Of a DNA stretch of 53,530 bases, positions 19,458 through 28,008 are shown piece by piece (within the stretch, counting starts at the first letter, position 1; each line of letters begins with the position of its first letter). The translations under genes were made by a program, and so were the position numbers. The notes below the pieces were generated by a model. That model was given only the letters and a program-made list of their open reading frames with translations, did not search any database and was not told the DNA's origin. Origin of the DNA: Marinobacter bryozoorum (lineage in GTDB: Bacteria > Pseudomonadota > Gammaproteobacteria > Pseudomonadales > Oleiphilaceae); assembly GCF_023156245.1 (NCBI RefSeq), contig NZ_JAKZAH010000025.1, forward strand, positions 1 through 53,530, in the 5' to 3' direction.

Positions 19458-20222
19458 ATGGCGGACACTCCCATGCATACCTACCAGGCCCCCGAGGGTT
19501 TGCTGAAGGATCGCATCATCCTGGTCACCGGCGCAGGCGACGGCATTGGTCGCGTTGCCGCAAAGACCTACGCCGCCTACGGTGCGACGGTAATCCTGCT
19601 GGGACGTACCATTTCCAAGCTCGAGTCCGTCTACGACGAGATCGAGGCTGCAGGCCACCCCAAGCCCGCTATCGTGCCGATGAACCTGGAAGGTGCGGCA
19701 GTCAAGGACTACGAAGAAATGGCCATGACCATCGAGGACAACTTCGGCAAGCTGGATGGCCTGCTCCACAACGCCGGTATCCTCGGTACCCGCAGCCCGG
19801 TAGAACTCTATGACCCGGAGACCTGGAACAAGGTCATGCACGTGAATGCCACGGCCCCGTTCCTGCTGACCCGGGCCGCCATCCCGTTACTGCGCAAGGC
19901 GGATGATGCCTCCGTCATCTTTACGTCATCCGGTGTTGGCCGCAAGGCGAAGGCCTACTGGGGCGCCTACGCCGTATCCAAGTTTGCCATGGAAGGATTG
20001 AGCCAGCTGCTGGCGGATGAGCTGGACGACGAGCGCCACAACATTCGCGTCAACAGCCTGAACCCCGGGGCCACCCGCACCAACATGCGGGCCCACGCCT
20101 ACCCGGCAGAGAATCCCATGCACAACCCGACTCCCGAAGACCTGATGCCCAGCTATCTCTATCTGATGGGTCCGGACAGCAGGGGCGTGACCGGGCAGCA
20201 GCTGAACGCCCAGGGCAAGTGA
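19458..20222 (+). CDS. YciK-family short-chain oxidoreductase
   Basis: A 254-residue classical SDR. The NAD(P)-binding loop is VTGAGDGIGR, with NAG in LHNAGILG, catalytic serine in IFTSSGVG and the YAVSK pair (YGAYAVSKFAMEG). The chain starts MADTPMHTYQAPEGLLKDR, which is typical of YciK proteins. The physiological substrate is not known. It follows mupP by about 60 bases with its own AGGAG, and its stop codon overlaps the ATG of the glutaredoxin-like gene, so the two are coupled. Confidence 0.92.
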   Translation: MADTPMHTYQAPEGLLKDRIILVTGAGDGIGRVAAKTYAAYGATVILLGRTISKLESVYDEIEAAGHPKPAIVPMNLEGAAVKDYEEMAMTIEDNFGKLDGLLHNAGILGTRSPVELYDPETWNKVMHVNATAPFLLTRAAIPLLRKADDASVIFTSSGVGRKAKAYWGAYAVSKFAMEGLSQLLADELDDERHNIRVNSLNPGATRTNMRAHAYPAENPMHNPTPEDLMPSYLYLMGPDSRGVTGQQLNAQGK

Positions 20223-20491
20223 TGCAACTGACGTTCTTCACCACCAGCCATTGCGAACTGTGTGACCTGGCCGAGCAGTTGCTGGTCAACGCTCCACTAC
20301 CGTACCCAATTCCCGTGGAAGCCGTGGATATTGCCACCTCCGAGGAGCTGGTAGAGCGCTACGGCACCCGGATTCCGGTACTGCGGCGGGAAGACACTGG
20401 AGCGGAACTGGGCTGGCCTTTTACCCGGGAACAGCTGCTGGATTTTCTGGGCCCCAACGCAGGCAAGCCGTCATCAGGCCAATTTCACTGA
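20222..20491 (+). CDS. Glutaredoxin-like protein (DUF836)
   Basis: An 89-residue thioredoxin-fold protein with a CxxC active site near the N-terminus (TTSHCELCDLAEQLL) and the cis-proline in GTRIPVLRRED. It belongs to the small glutaredoxin-like DUF836 group. The redox partner is unknown. The ATG overlaps the TGA of the yciK gene (TGATG), so coupled translation is likely; a GTG one codon upstream is also possible. Confidence 0.85.
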   Translation: MQLTFFTTSHCELCDLAEQLLVNAPLPYPIPVEAVDIATSEELVERYGTRIPVLRREDTGAELGWPFTREQLLDFLGPNAGKPSSGQFH

Positions 20492-20503
20492 GGATTTGCT
20501 GAC

Positions 20504-21274
20504 ATGTTAATGGTTGTTTCCCCTGCCAAGAACCTGGATTACGAGAGCCCGCGGGCCACCGAGAAGCATACCCAACCGCAGTTTCTCGACGATGCCTGCG
20601 AGCTGATCGACCAGCTGAAGACTCTGGAGCCTCACCAGGTCAGTAACCTGATGGGTATCAGCGAAAAGCTTGGCCAGCTCAATGCGGAACGCTTCCAGCA
20701 GTGGCACACACCCTTCACACCGGAAAACGCCCGCCCTGCAGCCCTGGCCTTTAACGGCGATGTCTACACCGGCCTGGCAGCACAGGATTTCAGTGATAAA
20801 GAGTTCGAGTTTGCCCAAAAGCACCTGCGCATTCTGTCTGGCCTGTACGGCATCCTGCGCCCCCTGGACCTGATGCAGCCCTACCGGCTGGAGATGGGCA
20901 CGAAGTTCGAGAACAAGCGGGGCAAGGACCTCTACGAATTCTGGGGAGACATCATCACGGATGCCCTGAACAGCGAACTGCAGGCCGATGACGGCGTGCT
21001 GGTGAACCTGGCTTCGAACGAATACTTCAAGAGCGTCCGCAAGAAAAAACTGGACGCCCGCATGATTACTCCCCAGTTCAAGGACTGGAAAAACGGCCAG
21101 TACAAGATGATCAGCTTCTACGCCAAGAAGGCCCGGGGGCTGATGTGCCGTTACGCCATTACCAATGGCATCACCCGGGCCGATGACCTCAAGGGCTTCG
21201 ACCTGGCCGGCTATCGCTTCAGCGAGGAGCAATCCTCCGGCGATAACTGGACCTTCCTGCGCGACGAGCAATAA
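20504..21274 (+). CDS. yaaA: Peroxide stress protein YaaA
   Basis: A 256-residue member of the YaaA (DUF328) family, which in E. coli is induced by OxyR and limits free iron and oxidative DNA damage. The typical start [16 protein letters not shown], the middle motif [14 protein letters not shown] and the C-terminal [15 protein letters not shown] are all present. It binds DNA in vitro in E. coli; its detailed mechanism is unsettled. It begins 12 bases after the glutaredoxin-like gene and is probably the last gene of that run, because a GC-rich stem-loop follows at 21322-21343. Confidence 0.94.
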   Translation: MLMVVSPAKNLDYESPRATEKHTQPQFLDDACELIDQLKTLEPHQVSNLMGISEKLGQLNAERFQQWHTPFTPENARPAALAFNGDVYTGLAAQDFSDKEFEFAQKHLRILSGLYGILRPLDLMQPYRLEMGTKFENKRGKDLYEFWGDIITDALNSELQADDGVLVNLASNEYFKSVRKKKLDARMITPQFKDWKNGQYKMISFYAKKARGLMCRYAITNGITRADDLKGFDLAGYRFSEEQSSGDNWTFLRDEQ

Positions 21275-21321
21275 CCCGCAACAACAAAGCCGCCGTTCCG
21301 CACTGACTGAATTCACTTTAT

Positions 21322-21343
21322 CACCGGCCTTCCGGGGCCGGTG
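21322..21343 (+). terminator. Probable terminator after yaaA
   Basis: CACCGGCC (21322-21329) pairs perfectly with GGCCGGTG (21336-21343) around a 6-base loop, followed after a few bases by CTTTTGTGTTT. The T-tract is broken, so termination strength is uncertain. Confidence 0.5.
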
Positions 21344-21381
21344 CTGACTGCTTTTGTGTTTAAAAACTGACGGAGTGTTGA

Positions 21382-21582
21382 ATGAACGAAGCACTGTTCT
21401 CTGAAATTGCCCTCTACGTCTGCCTGACCGGGCTGATTGGCTGGATGGGTTTTATTGTCTGGGACCTGGCGAAGAAGTCCCAGGCAGGTCGTTTTGGTAC
21501 CATCGCCCTCTTTACTGTGCTGGGCGCCGGTGTGGTGGGCTTTGTCGTCAAGACGGTACTGGTTGAAGTGATGCAGATCTGA
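21382..21582 (+). CDS. DUF2788 small membrane protein
   Basis: A 66-residue protein with two predicted membrane helices (about residues 7-28, ALYVCLTGLIGWMGFIVW, and 38-60, GTIALFTVLGAGVVGFVVK) joined by a basic loop (DLAKKSQAGRFG). Family DUF2788 occurs next to yaaA or rdgC in related bacteria. The function is unknown. A GGAG lies eight bases upstream of the ATG. Confidence 0.85.
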   Translation: MNEALFSEIALYVCLTGLIGWMGFIVWDLAKKSQAGRFGTIALFTVLGAGVVGFVVKTVLVEVMQI

Positions 21583-21655
21583 CAGACCCGGCCTGACCGC
21601 TTCCACCCGCACAAACGACTGACAGACCTGAACAACAACGCAAGGACCCGACCCC

Positions 21656-22582
21656 ATGTGGTTTCGTAACGCCCGAGTTTTCCGCTTCACCAAACCCTTT
21701 GATATCAGTGCGGAGGCGCTGGAAGAAAAACTGACGGCCGATGCCTTCAAGCCCTGCGGCCCACAGGAAACCACCCGCCATGGCTGGGTGCCCCCCCTGG
21801 GCAAACACGGCGAACTGCTGGTGCACAGTGCCGGCGGTTACCACCTGGTCGCCCTGCGCAAGGAAGAGAAAGTGCTACCGGCATCGGTGATCAAGGAGAT
21901 GGTGGAAGAGAAAGCCGAAGCCATTGAGCAGGAACAGGGCCGCAAGGTTCGCAAGAAGGAGAAGGACGAAATCAAGGAGGAGGTGACCCTTGAGCTGTTA
22001 CCCCGGGCCTTTTCCCGCAATCGTCGCACCTATGCCTACCTTTCCCCCGCCGACGGCGTAATGGTGGTGGATGCCGGTTCGGCGAAGCAGGCAGAAGATG
22101 TGGCCTCGGCACTGCGTCAGAGCCTGGGTTCGCTACCGGTACGTCCGCCGGTACTGGAGCAGGCGCCGGCCTTTACGTTCACCGGATGGCTGGATGAGTC
22201 TATCGATCTGCCGGGCTCCATTGAGCTGGGCACGGAGTGTGAGTTGAAGGACCCATCCGAGGATGGTGGCGTGGTTCGCTGCAAGGGGCTGGACCTGAAG
22301 TCCGAGGAGATCCAGAACCACCTGGCCGCTGGTATGCAGGTAACCAAGTTGTCGTTGACCTGGGATGAGAATGTGTCGTTTGTGCTGGATGAGGAGTTTG
22401 GCATTCGTCGGCTGAAGTTCGGGGAGACGCTGCAGGAGAAGCTGGACGATGTGGACTCAGACGATGCTGCTGCAAAGTTTGATGCCGCGTTTTCGTTGAT
22501 GACGCTGGAGTTGTCCCGGCTCATTCCGGGCATGCTCGATGCTATGGGTGGGGAGGATCGGTCGGCTATTGTCTCCGAGTAG
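21656..22582 (+). CDS. rdgC: Recombination-associated protein RdgC
   Basis: RdgC forms a ring-shaped dimer on double-stranded DNA and counteracts RecA loading. The 308-residue chain begins MWFRNARVFRFTKPFDI, contains HGWVPPLGKHGELLVH near residue 40 and SRNRRTYAYLSPADG near residue 120, and ends with the family's acidic tail region (DVDSDDAAAKFDAAFSLMT). Length and motifs are standard. It is transcribed toward a repeat-filled gap and the convergent acetyltransferase gene. Confidence 0.96.
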   Translation: MWFRNARVFRFTKPFDISAEALEEKLTADAFKPCGPQETTRHGWVPPLGKHGELLVHSAGGYHLVALRKEEKVLPASVIKEMVEEKAEAIEQEQGRKVRKKEKDEIKEEVTLELLPRAFSRNRRTYAYLSPADGVMVVDAGSAKQAEDVASALRQSLGSLPVRPPVLEQAPAFTFTGWLDESIDLPGSIELGTECELKDPSEDGGVVRCKGLDLKSEEIQNHLAAGMQVTKLSLTWDENVSFVLDEEFGIRRLKFGETLQEKLDDVDSDDAAAKFDAAFSLMTLELSRLIPGMLDAMGGEDRSAIVSE

Positions 22583-22593
22583 GGCTTGTAGGG

Positions 22594-22688
22594 TCCCCAG
22601 CCTGATTGGGTCGGTGCCGGGTAGCAGGCCGAATTGGTATGGGTACTGCGTCCCCAAGCCTGGTCGGTTTGGTGCCGGGTCGCAGGCC
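22594..22688 (+). repeat. Imperfect 37-38 base direct repeat, two copies
   Basis: Copy one at 22594-22630 and copy two at 22651-22688 share the frame TCCCC-AGCCTG-GGTGCCGGGT-GCAGGCC with a few differences in the middle, and are spaced 57 bases start to start. The second copy runs into the left arm of the first stem-loop element. Confidence 0.7.
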
Positions 22689-22782
22689 AGGTAGCGTTTT
22701 CCGGGACACGCCGTGAATACGTCCCTGTAGGCTCTTCAAAAACGTCCCTGTTTTTGAAGGTCCCGGAAAACGCTACCAGGCC
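22685..22782 (-). repeat. Stem-loop repeat element, copy A
   Basis: Outer arms 22685-22707 and 22760-22782 are 23-base inverted repeats with one mismatch. Inside lies a smaller perfect hairpin, CTTCAAAAAC (22734-22743) and GTTTTTGAAG (22750-22759) with a 6-base loop, plus a tail that reads GCCTACAGGGACGTATTCAC on the minus strand. The core is shared with copy B in the opposite orientation, but the outer halves of the arms are not. Confidence 0.88.
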
Positions 22783-22840
22783 CACGCCCTTTGAACTGCG
22801 AGATAACGCATCCCCCCCGAAGGCACGAGAAGTGCCAGAA

Positions 22841-22952
22841 GCGTGTGGTCGGAGGGGGACTTTTCTGGACCTTCAAAAACAGGGACGTTTTTGAAGAGCC
22901 TCCATGGATGGATTTACGGCGTGTCCAGAAAAGTCCCCCTCCGACCATGCGC
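22841..22952 (+). repeat. Stem-loop repeat element, copy B
   Basis: Arms 22846-22870 and 22923-22947 are 25-base perfect inverted repeats; as RNA the stem extends to 22841/22952 with two G-U pairs. Inside is the hairpin CTTCAAAAAC (22871-22880) and GTTTTTGAAG (22887-22896) and a tail GCCTCCATGGATGGATTTAC. Core and orientation markers match copy A with five substitutions in about 50 bases. Only the first few arm bases next to the core (TTTTC-GGAC) resemble those of copy A. Confidence 0.88.
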
Positions 22953-22992
22953 CTACACCCCAATTCGCCTTCAACCTCGGACGAAAACTGGT

Positions 22993-25737
22993 TTAATGGT
23001 GTGCCTTCGCCAACCGCTCCCGCTGCCAGTCCTTCTCCGGTTCGTTGAGCACCAGGCGCAGATCCATCACCTCTTCTTCCCGGTTGTAATGGATATCGAA
23101 ACCCAGGTGCTCCGCGAGTTGCAGCATGGGCCGGTTCTCGGGCAGTACGTTGCCCACCATCTCCATGGTGCCCCGGGCGCGGCAGTAGTCGATCATTTTC
23201 TGCATCAGGGCTACCCCTAGTCCCTCGCCTTTCATCTTGTCATGAACCATAACCGCGAACTCGCAGCGCAGGTTGTCGGCGTCGGTCCACACCCGGACGG
23301 TACCCAGGGTTTCCTCCCCTTCGCTATCCTCCCGGGGCGCGTTGGCGATGAATACCATCTCCCGGTCGTAGTCGATCTGGACCATCTGGGCGACGTCTTC
23401 CCGGGAGAAGTGCTTGCGGAACTGGAAGAACCGGTAGCGGATGGATTCCGGTGACTGGTGTTCGTGGAACGCCCGGTGGGCCGGTTCGTCTTCCGCCAGT
23501 ACCGGGCGGATGATGACCCGGCGGCCGGACTTGGGCAGTACGATCCATTCTTCCAGCTCGCGGGGGTAGGGCTGGATGATTGGCTTGCCCGGTTCGTCCG
23601 CCAGGTCTATGGCGACGTCCACGGCCAGCACCCGCTCGTTGTCGAACATCAGCGGGGAGATTTCCAGGCCACGGATTTCCGGCTGGTCGATGACGATCTG
23701 GGACAGGGTGATCAGTACTTCACAGATGGCGCGGATATCCCGTTCCGGTTGTGTGCTGAACTCTTTGAGCAGCCGGTACATGTAGGTTCGCCGCAGCAAC
23801 TCGCGGGCGAGCACCATGTTCAGGGGCGGCAGGGCAATCTGGCGGTCGGTCATGACGTTGATCTGGGCACCGGCGGCACCGCAGACCACCAGTGGGCCGA
23901 ACAGGGGGTCGCGGGTGATGCCCACGCTGAAGGCGATGCCGTCAATGTGTTTGTAGGACCGCTGCACAGCAAAGCCCAGGAAACCACTTTCCGGGAAGTG
24001 CTGCTGGTAGTCCTCCATCAACTGGCGACAGGCGTCGATGATGTCGTTTTCGTTGGTCAGGCCGTGCACGGTGGAGCGGTATCGCCCCTGTCCTGACTGG
24101 TATTCCATGAACGGATGGCAGGCCCGCTGGTGCATCAGGGTGACATCCACCGGTCGGCGCTCCACGGCGAAGGCTTCCAGAACCTCTTCTACGTCGTCGC
24201 AATAGACCGTTGGCACGGTGTTAATCTGGTAATCGCCGAGGATCTGCCGGGCTTCGTTGTTGGTGAGGTGATTTCGCCCGGAGCGTTTGACGTTCACGAT
24301 GATTCGCCGGGTGCTGGAATGATCGGCAAAGTGGTCGGTGAAAGACTCCGGGGTTTCCCCGAGCAGTCGCTGGACCCGCTGGTGGTTGACGTGCTGCATG
24401 AACGCCATGACCGCCTTCTCCGGTGAGAAGAACGAGGGCACACCGGCCCGGTAGAATTCGTCCCGGGCATCCATGACCGTACTCTGCCCCAGCCAGCAGG
24501 TGAACACGTTAAGACGGCTGCCTTTGACGGCCTGGACCACCGCGTCGGCAATCTGCAGGGTGTCTTCAGTCAGGCTGGGCGAATACATGATCAGTACGTT
24601 GGATACGTCCGGGTCTTTCGCCAGGATACGAATGGCCTTGGCGTAGAGCTCCGGTGAGGCGTCATAGTTCAGGTCAATGGGGTTTTTACGGGTCCAGTAT
24701 GGCGGCAGGATTTCCGCCAGCGCGTCTACGGACGTCTGCGACAGGGTCGCAAGCTGCCCCCCCAGGGCCGCCAGGCGGTCTACTGCCAAAACACCAGGGC
24801 CAACACCATTGGCCATGATCGCCAGGGATTCCCGCTTCAGGGGCCGCATACGGCTGAGGGTTTCCAGGGCATCAAACATCTGCCCCAGGCCGTCTACCCG
24901 CAATACACCGGCCCGCTGGAGCATGGCGTCGTAGATCGGGTCGCTGCGGTTGAGACCTGCCGGCAACTCGTGGCGAAACCACTCGGATTCCGGAACCCGG
25001 CCGCTCTTGACGGCAATCACCGGCTTGGTGCGGGCCGCTACCCGAACAGCCGACATAAACCGCCGGGGGTTGGGAATATTCTCGATATGCAGCAGGATGG
25101 CGCGGGTCTGGGAGTCCTGGGCCAGGTAGTCGATCAGGTCGTCATGATCGATGTCCATGGAGTCGCCCAGGGTCAGGAAGTAGGAGAACCCAACCCCCCG
25201 GGCGAAGGCCCAGTCAACCACACCACTGGCCACGCTGCCCGACTGCCCGACAAAGGCGACCTTGCCCGGTAGCGCGCCCATGTGGGCGTAGGTGGCGTTC
25301 AGGCTGCGGGCAGGAACCATCACACCGATGGTGTTGGGGCCCAGCACCCTGATCCCGGTTTCACGGGCCGCCTCCCCCACGGAGTACATCAGCGGCTGCC
25401 CCGTCTTCGAGTGGGCACGGGACATGCCCCCGGTCATCACCATGGCGGTTCGGACACCGGCCTTGCCCAGTCGTCGCACCACCTTGGGCACTGTGTCCGG
25501 CGGTGTACAGACGATGGCCAGCTCCGGACTGAAGTCCATCTGCGACACCCGCCCAACACAGGGCACGCCATGGACCGATTCATAGGAGTTCTGGTTGATC
25601 ACCAGCATCCGGCCCGGATAGCTACCCCCCAGCAGGTTCCGCAAAACCATACCCCCAAGGTTGTCCGCGCGCTCAGAGGCGCCCACCACCACAATGGATG
25701 AGGGATTGAACAGGCTTTCCAGGTATCGGGTGCCCAA
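22993..25737 (-). CDS. Pat-like protein lysine acetyltransferase (acyl-CoA synthetase-like + GNAT)
   Basis: A 914-residue fusion with the architecture of Salmonella Pat/YfiQ. Residues 1-470 resemble NDP-forming acyl-CoA synthetase alpha parts: the CoA-binding Rossmann start SIVVVGASERADNLGG, then GPNTIGVMVPARSLNATY and FVGQSGSVASGVVDWA. Residues about 490-720 are the ATP-grasp-like beta part. The C-terminal 170 residues are a GNAT domain starting RVIIRPVLAEDEPAH, with the acetyl-CoA loop in KGEGLGVALMQKMI. Known relatives acetylate an active-site lysine of acetyl-CoA synthetase and other enzymes. It may be inactive as a ligase, as in Pat; this needs alignment. The gene is divergent from an HDAC-family gene 187 bases away, which suggests an acetylation/deacetylation pair. 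Confidence 0.9.
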   Translation of the reverse strand: MGTRYLESLFNPSSIVVVGASERADNLGGMVLRNLLGGSYPGRMLVINQNSYESVHGVPCVGRVSQMDFSPELAIVCTPPDTVPKVVRRLGKAGVRTAMVMTGGMSRAHSKTGQPLMYSVGEAARETGIRVLGPNTIGVMVPARSLNATYAHMGALPGKVAFVGQSGSVASGVVDWAFARGVGFSYFLTLGDSMDIDHDDLIDYLAQDSQTRAILLHIENIPNPRRFMSAVRVAARTKPVIAVKSGRVPESEWFRHELPAGLNRSDPIYDAMLQRAGVLRVDGLGQMFDALETLSRMRPLKRESLAIMANGVGPGVLAVDRLAALGGQLATLSQTSVDALAEILPPYWTRKNPIDLNYDASPELYAKAIRILAKDPDVSNVLIMYSPSLTEDTLQIADAVVQAVKGSRLNVFTCWLGQSTVMDARDEFYRAGVPSFFSPEKAVMAFMQHVNHQRVQRLLGETPESFTDHFADHSSTRRIIVNVKRSGRNHLTNNEARQILGDYQINTVPTVYCDDVEEVLEAFAVERRPVDVTLMHQRACHPFMEYQSGQGRYRSTVHGLTNENDIIDACRQLMEDYQQHFPESGFLGFAVQRSYKHIDGIAFSVGITRDPLFGPLVVCGAAGAQINVMTDRQIALPPLNMVLARELLRRTYMYRLLKEFSTQPERDIRAICEVLITLSQIVIDQPEIRGLEISPLMFDNERVLAVDVAIDLADEPGKPIIQPYPRELEEWIVLPKSGRRVIIRPVLAEDEPAHRAFHEHQSPESIRYRFFQFRKHFSREDVAQMVQIDYDREMVFIANAPREDSEGEETLGTVRVWTDADNLRCEFAVMVHDKMKGEGLGVALMQKMIDYCRARGTMEMVGNVLPENRPMLQLAEHLGFDIHYNREEEVMDLRLVLNEPEKDWQRERLAKAHH

Positions 25738-25924
25738 AATGCAGTCTCCTTTTACATTAACGCCATGGGATAGCCTCTATCTTAGGCGCTGCGTCCTTGA
25801 TGTAAAACGAAATCCACGCCGGGTTTGACTACGACCAAAGAAACGCAGCGAAGCCGGTTGATCCCTGTTACCATAACCCCATCCATTTACGCCCCGGGGG
25901 GCTTGTCAGGAACATAACAAGACC

Positions 25925-26854
25925 ATGACAACAGCGTTTTTCTCCCACGACGACTGTGCAAAGCACAACATGGGCGCAGAGCATCCGGAGTCACCGGAAC
26001 GTCTGAGCCGGATTATCAGTTACATCGAAGACACTGGCCTTGACCAGGAGCTGGACTGGGTCAGACCCGACGAGGCTACCCGCGACCAGCTGTTGATGGT
26101 GCATCCGGAAAAATACCTGCATCAGCTCGATCTCATGCAGCCCACCAAGGGCCGCGTGTTTACCGACCCGGACACGGCTCTCATGCCGGACACCCTGCGG
26201 GCCGCCCGGCTCGCTGCCGGCGCCAGTATCGAGGCGGTAGACATGGTGCTCAGCAGCCAGGTCACCAATGCTTTCGTCTGCGCGCGCCCGCCCGGTCACC
26301 ATGCCGAGCGCACCAAGTCCATGGGGTTCTGTTTCTATAACAACATTGCACTGGCCGCCATGCGGGCGCTGACGTTCCACCACCTGGAACGGGTCGCCAT
26401 CGTGGACTTTGACGTACACCAGGGTAATGGCACCGTAGATATCGTGCAGGGCGACGAGCGTATCCTGATGTGCTCCAGCTTCCAGCACCCCTTCTACCCT
26501 CACTCCCATGTCTACCGACTGCCGGAAAACATCGTCAACATACCGGTGCCTGGCGGATGCCAGGGCCCCGAGTACCGCAAACTGGTGGAAGCGGGCTGGC
26601 GCAAGCGCCTGGAGGAGTTCAAGCCGCAGCTGATCCTTATTTCAGCAGGCTTTGACGGCCACCGGCTGGACCCGATGGCGGAGATGAACCTGGAAACCGA
26701 CGATTACTTGTGGCTGACCCAGATGCTGACGGAACTCGCCAGTGAATATGCCAACGACCGGATCGTATCGACGCTGGAAGGCGGCTATCACTTGCGGGCC
26801 CTGGCAGAAAGCGTTGGCGCCCATGTCGGAGAACTGGTCAGGGCCGGGCGCTGA
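25925..26854 (+). CDS. HDAC-family deacetylase (AcuC/HDAH-like)
   Basis: A 309-residue zinc hydrolase of the arginase/deacetylase fold. Active-site residues are all present: His125-His126 in RPPGHHAE, Asp163 and His165 in DFDVHQGNGT, Asp244 in SAGFDGHRLDP, and the transition-state tyrosine Tyr288 in LEGGYH. Bacterial members remove acetyl groups from acetyl-lysine proteins, polyamines or other acetamides; the substrate cannot be read from sequence. The divergent neighbour is a Pat-like acetyltransferase, so reversal of protein acetylation is an attractive role. The C-terminus is convergent with motY, with a 9-bp stem-loop between them. Confidence 0.92.
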   Translation: MTTAFFSHDDCAKHNMGAEHPESPERLSRIISYIEDTGLDQELDWVRPDEATRDQLLMVHPEKYLHQLDLMQPTKGRVFTDPDTALMPDTLRAARLAAGASIEAVDMVLSSQVTNAFVCARPPGHHAERTKSMGFCFYNNIALAAMRALTFHHLERVAIVDFDVHQGNGTVDIVQGDERILMCSSFQHPFYPHSHVYRLPENIVNIPVPGGCQGPEYRKLVEAGWRKRLEEFKPQLILISAGFDGHRLDPMAEMNLETDDYLWLTQMLTELASEYANDRIVSTLEGGYHLRALAESVGAHVGELVRAGR

Positions 26855-26896
26855 CGCTCACCCCTCCCGGAACAGGCACGCCGTTTCAGCCGTTCA

Positions 26897-26923
26897 CCTG
26901 GCCAGGAACTATGACTGGCCAGG
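26897..26923. terminator. Stem-loop between convergent deacetylase and motY
   Basis: CCTGGCCAG (26897-26905) pairs with CTGGCCAGG (26915-26923) around a 9-base loop, between two gene ends. No T-run follows on either strand, so it is at best a weak terminator or an mRNA 3' stabilising hairpin. Confidence 0.35.
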
Positions 26924-26927
26924 GACC

Positions 26928-27884
26928 TCAGCCGTTATAGGCACCCGCACCGCGATCCGCACGTCGGATACCTTCATTATCCCCTTCTCTCTCCAGGCGA
27001 ATTGTCGTGCGACGATTGTCCGCCGGGTTATTGGATACCGGGAACTCATCCGCGTGGGAGCGCACAATAATCATGGAATCCGGCACACCGGCCTGGATCA
27101 GGTAGTCCGCAACCACCTGCGCCCGCTCTTCCGCAAGTGCCCGGTTCCGGATACGGCTGCCGATGCTGTCCGAGTGCCCATCAACCAGCAGCCGCTCCAC
27201 GGTCTGGTCAGCCGCCACGTAGGTCGCAATGTCATCCAGCTGTTGACGGTCGCGGTCTGACAAGGAAGTACTGGCGGAGGCGAATGGAATCCGGGAGCGC
27301 TGGATCTGATCAAAGTTCACCGGCAGCAGGCCACTCACACAACGCCGGTAATCTTCAAAGGGCGCACGGAAGTTGATGTTGGACAGCCGGACACGCACCG
27401 GACCACCGTCATAGCGCGCCTGGCGGGTAACTGTTGGTGCCATACCGGAGAGCAGCCCCTCCACCATGGCCATCGCCTCCCGGTGCCCCACTTCCACCGT
27501 TTTGCGACTGTCGCTGACATCCACATACCCCAATCGCCGGGTCGGCTCCCCGGGGCGCCAGGCCGGGGCCTCCACCACCAGAAGGCCTCGGCCCGGGCGC
27601 ATCAGGGGCAGGTCAGACTCCAGGTAGAAGGTCAGTTTTTCACCGGCCCGGTGGCTGAATACGGCACGGCCATAGCCCGGCACTTGATGACTGAGGGCAC
27701 AGCTGAAAACCGAGTCGGAAAGATACCAGTCACTGTTTTCAATACCGGCACCGAAACTCCGCGCGTCGACAGTGGTCGCCAATGTCAGGCTGCCACTTAC
27801 CAGCAGTGCCAGTAGCGATCGGCGAAACCGTCCGCCCTTTGGCCCCGAGTGTGGGAACTGCTCCGCCTGTTGCCGTGTCGCCAT
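26928..27884 (-). CDS. motY: Sodium-type flagellar stator protein MotY (OmpA-like)
   Basis: A 318-residue periplasmic protein. A basic N-terminus and hydrophobic segment ([21 protein letters not shown], residues about 22-42) form a signal peptide. The N-terminal domain matches MotY ([21 protein letters not shown]). The C-terminal OmpA-type peptidoglycan-binding domain shows [27 protein letters not shown]. MotY forms part of the T-ring that anchors flagellar stators in Pseudomonas and Vibrio. The position, divergent from pyrC-rnt, is the same as in P. aeruginosa and supports the call over a generic OmpA protein. Other flagellar genes are not in the window. Confidence 0.9.
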   Translation of the reverse strand: MATRQQAEQFPHSGPKGGRFRRSLLALLVSGSLTLATTVDARSFGAGIENSDWYLSDSVFSCALSHQVPGYGRAVFSHRAGEKLTFYLESDLPLMRPGRGLLVVEAPAWRPGEPTRRLGYVDVSDSRKTVEVGHREAMAMVEGLLSGMAPTVTRQARYDGGPVRVRLSNINFRAPFEDYRRCVSGLLPVNFDQIQRSRIPFASASTSLSDRDRQQLDDIATYVAADQTVERLLVDGHSDSIGSRIRNRALAEERAQVVADYLIQAGVPDSMIIVRSHADEFPVSNNPADNRRTTIRLEREGDNEGIRRADRGAGAYNG

Positions 27885-28008
27885 AATCGTTACCGGATAT
27901 CGGATTAAGAGTTACCTGGGGAGGTTGTCGGCCGGCGGAGCGAATTCTTTAGGTCAGGAGTCTGTTATACTCGCGGCGATTTTTTACGAGCCAGGAGCCA
28001 TTGCCACC

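Larger units (their letters stand above)
22583..22992. other. Repeat-filled gap between convergent genes
   Basis: No gene is supported in these 410 bases. They hold a pair of imperfect direct repeats (22594-22688) and two long stem-loop elements in opposite orientation (22685-22782 and 22841-22952), given separately. Open frames that run through this gap only translate the repeats. Confidence 0.85.

Noticed and set aside
22594..22688. Possible CRISPR-like repeat
   Set aside because: Only two imperfect copies with a 20-base gap, no further units and no cas genes.
22117..22963. Several open frames through the repeat gap after rdgC
   Set aside because: They translate the stem-loop repeats (similar peptides recur from different copies and strands) or lie antisense to rdgC, and lack ribosome binding sites.
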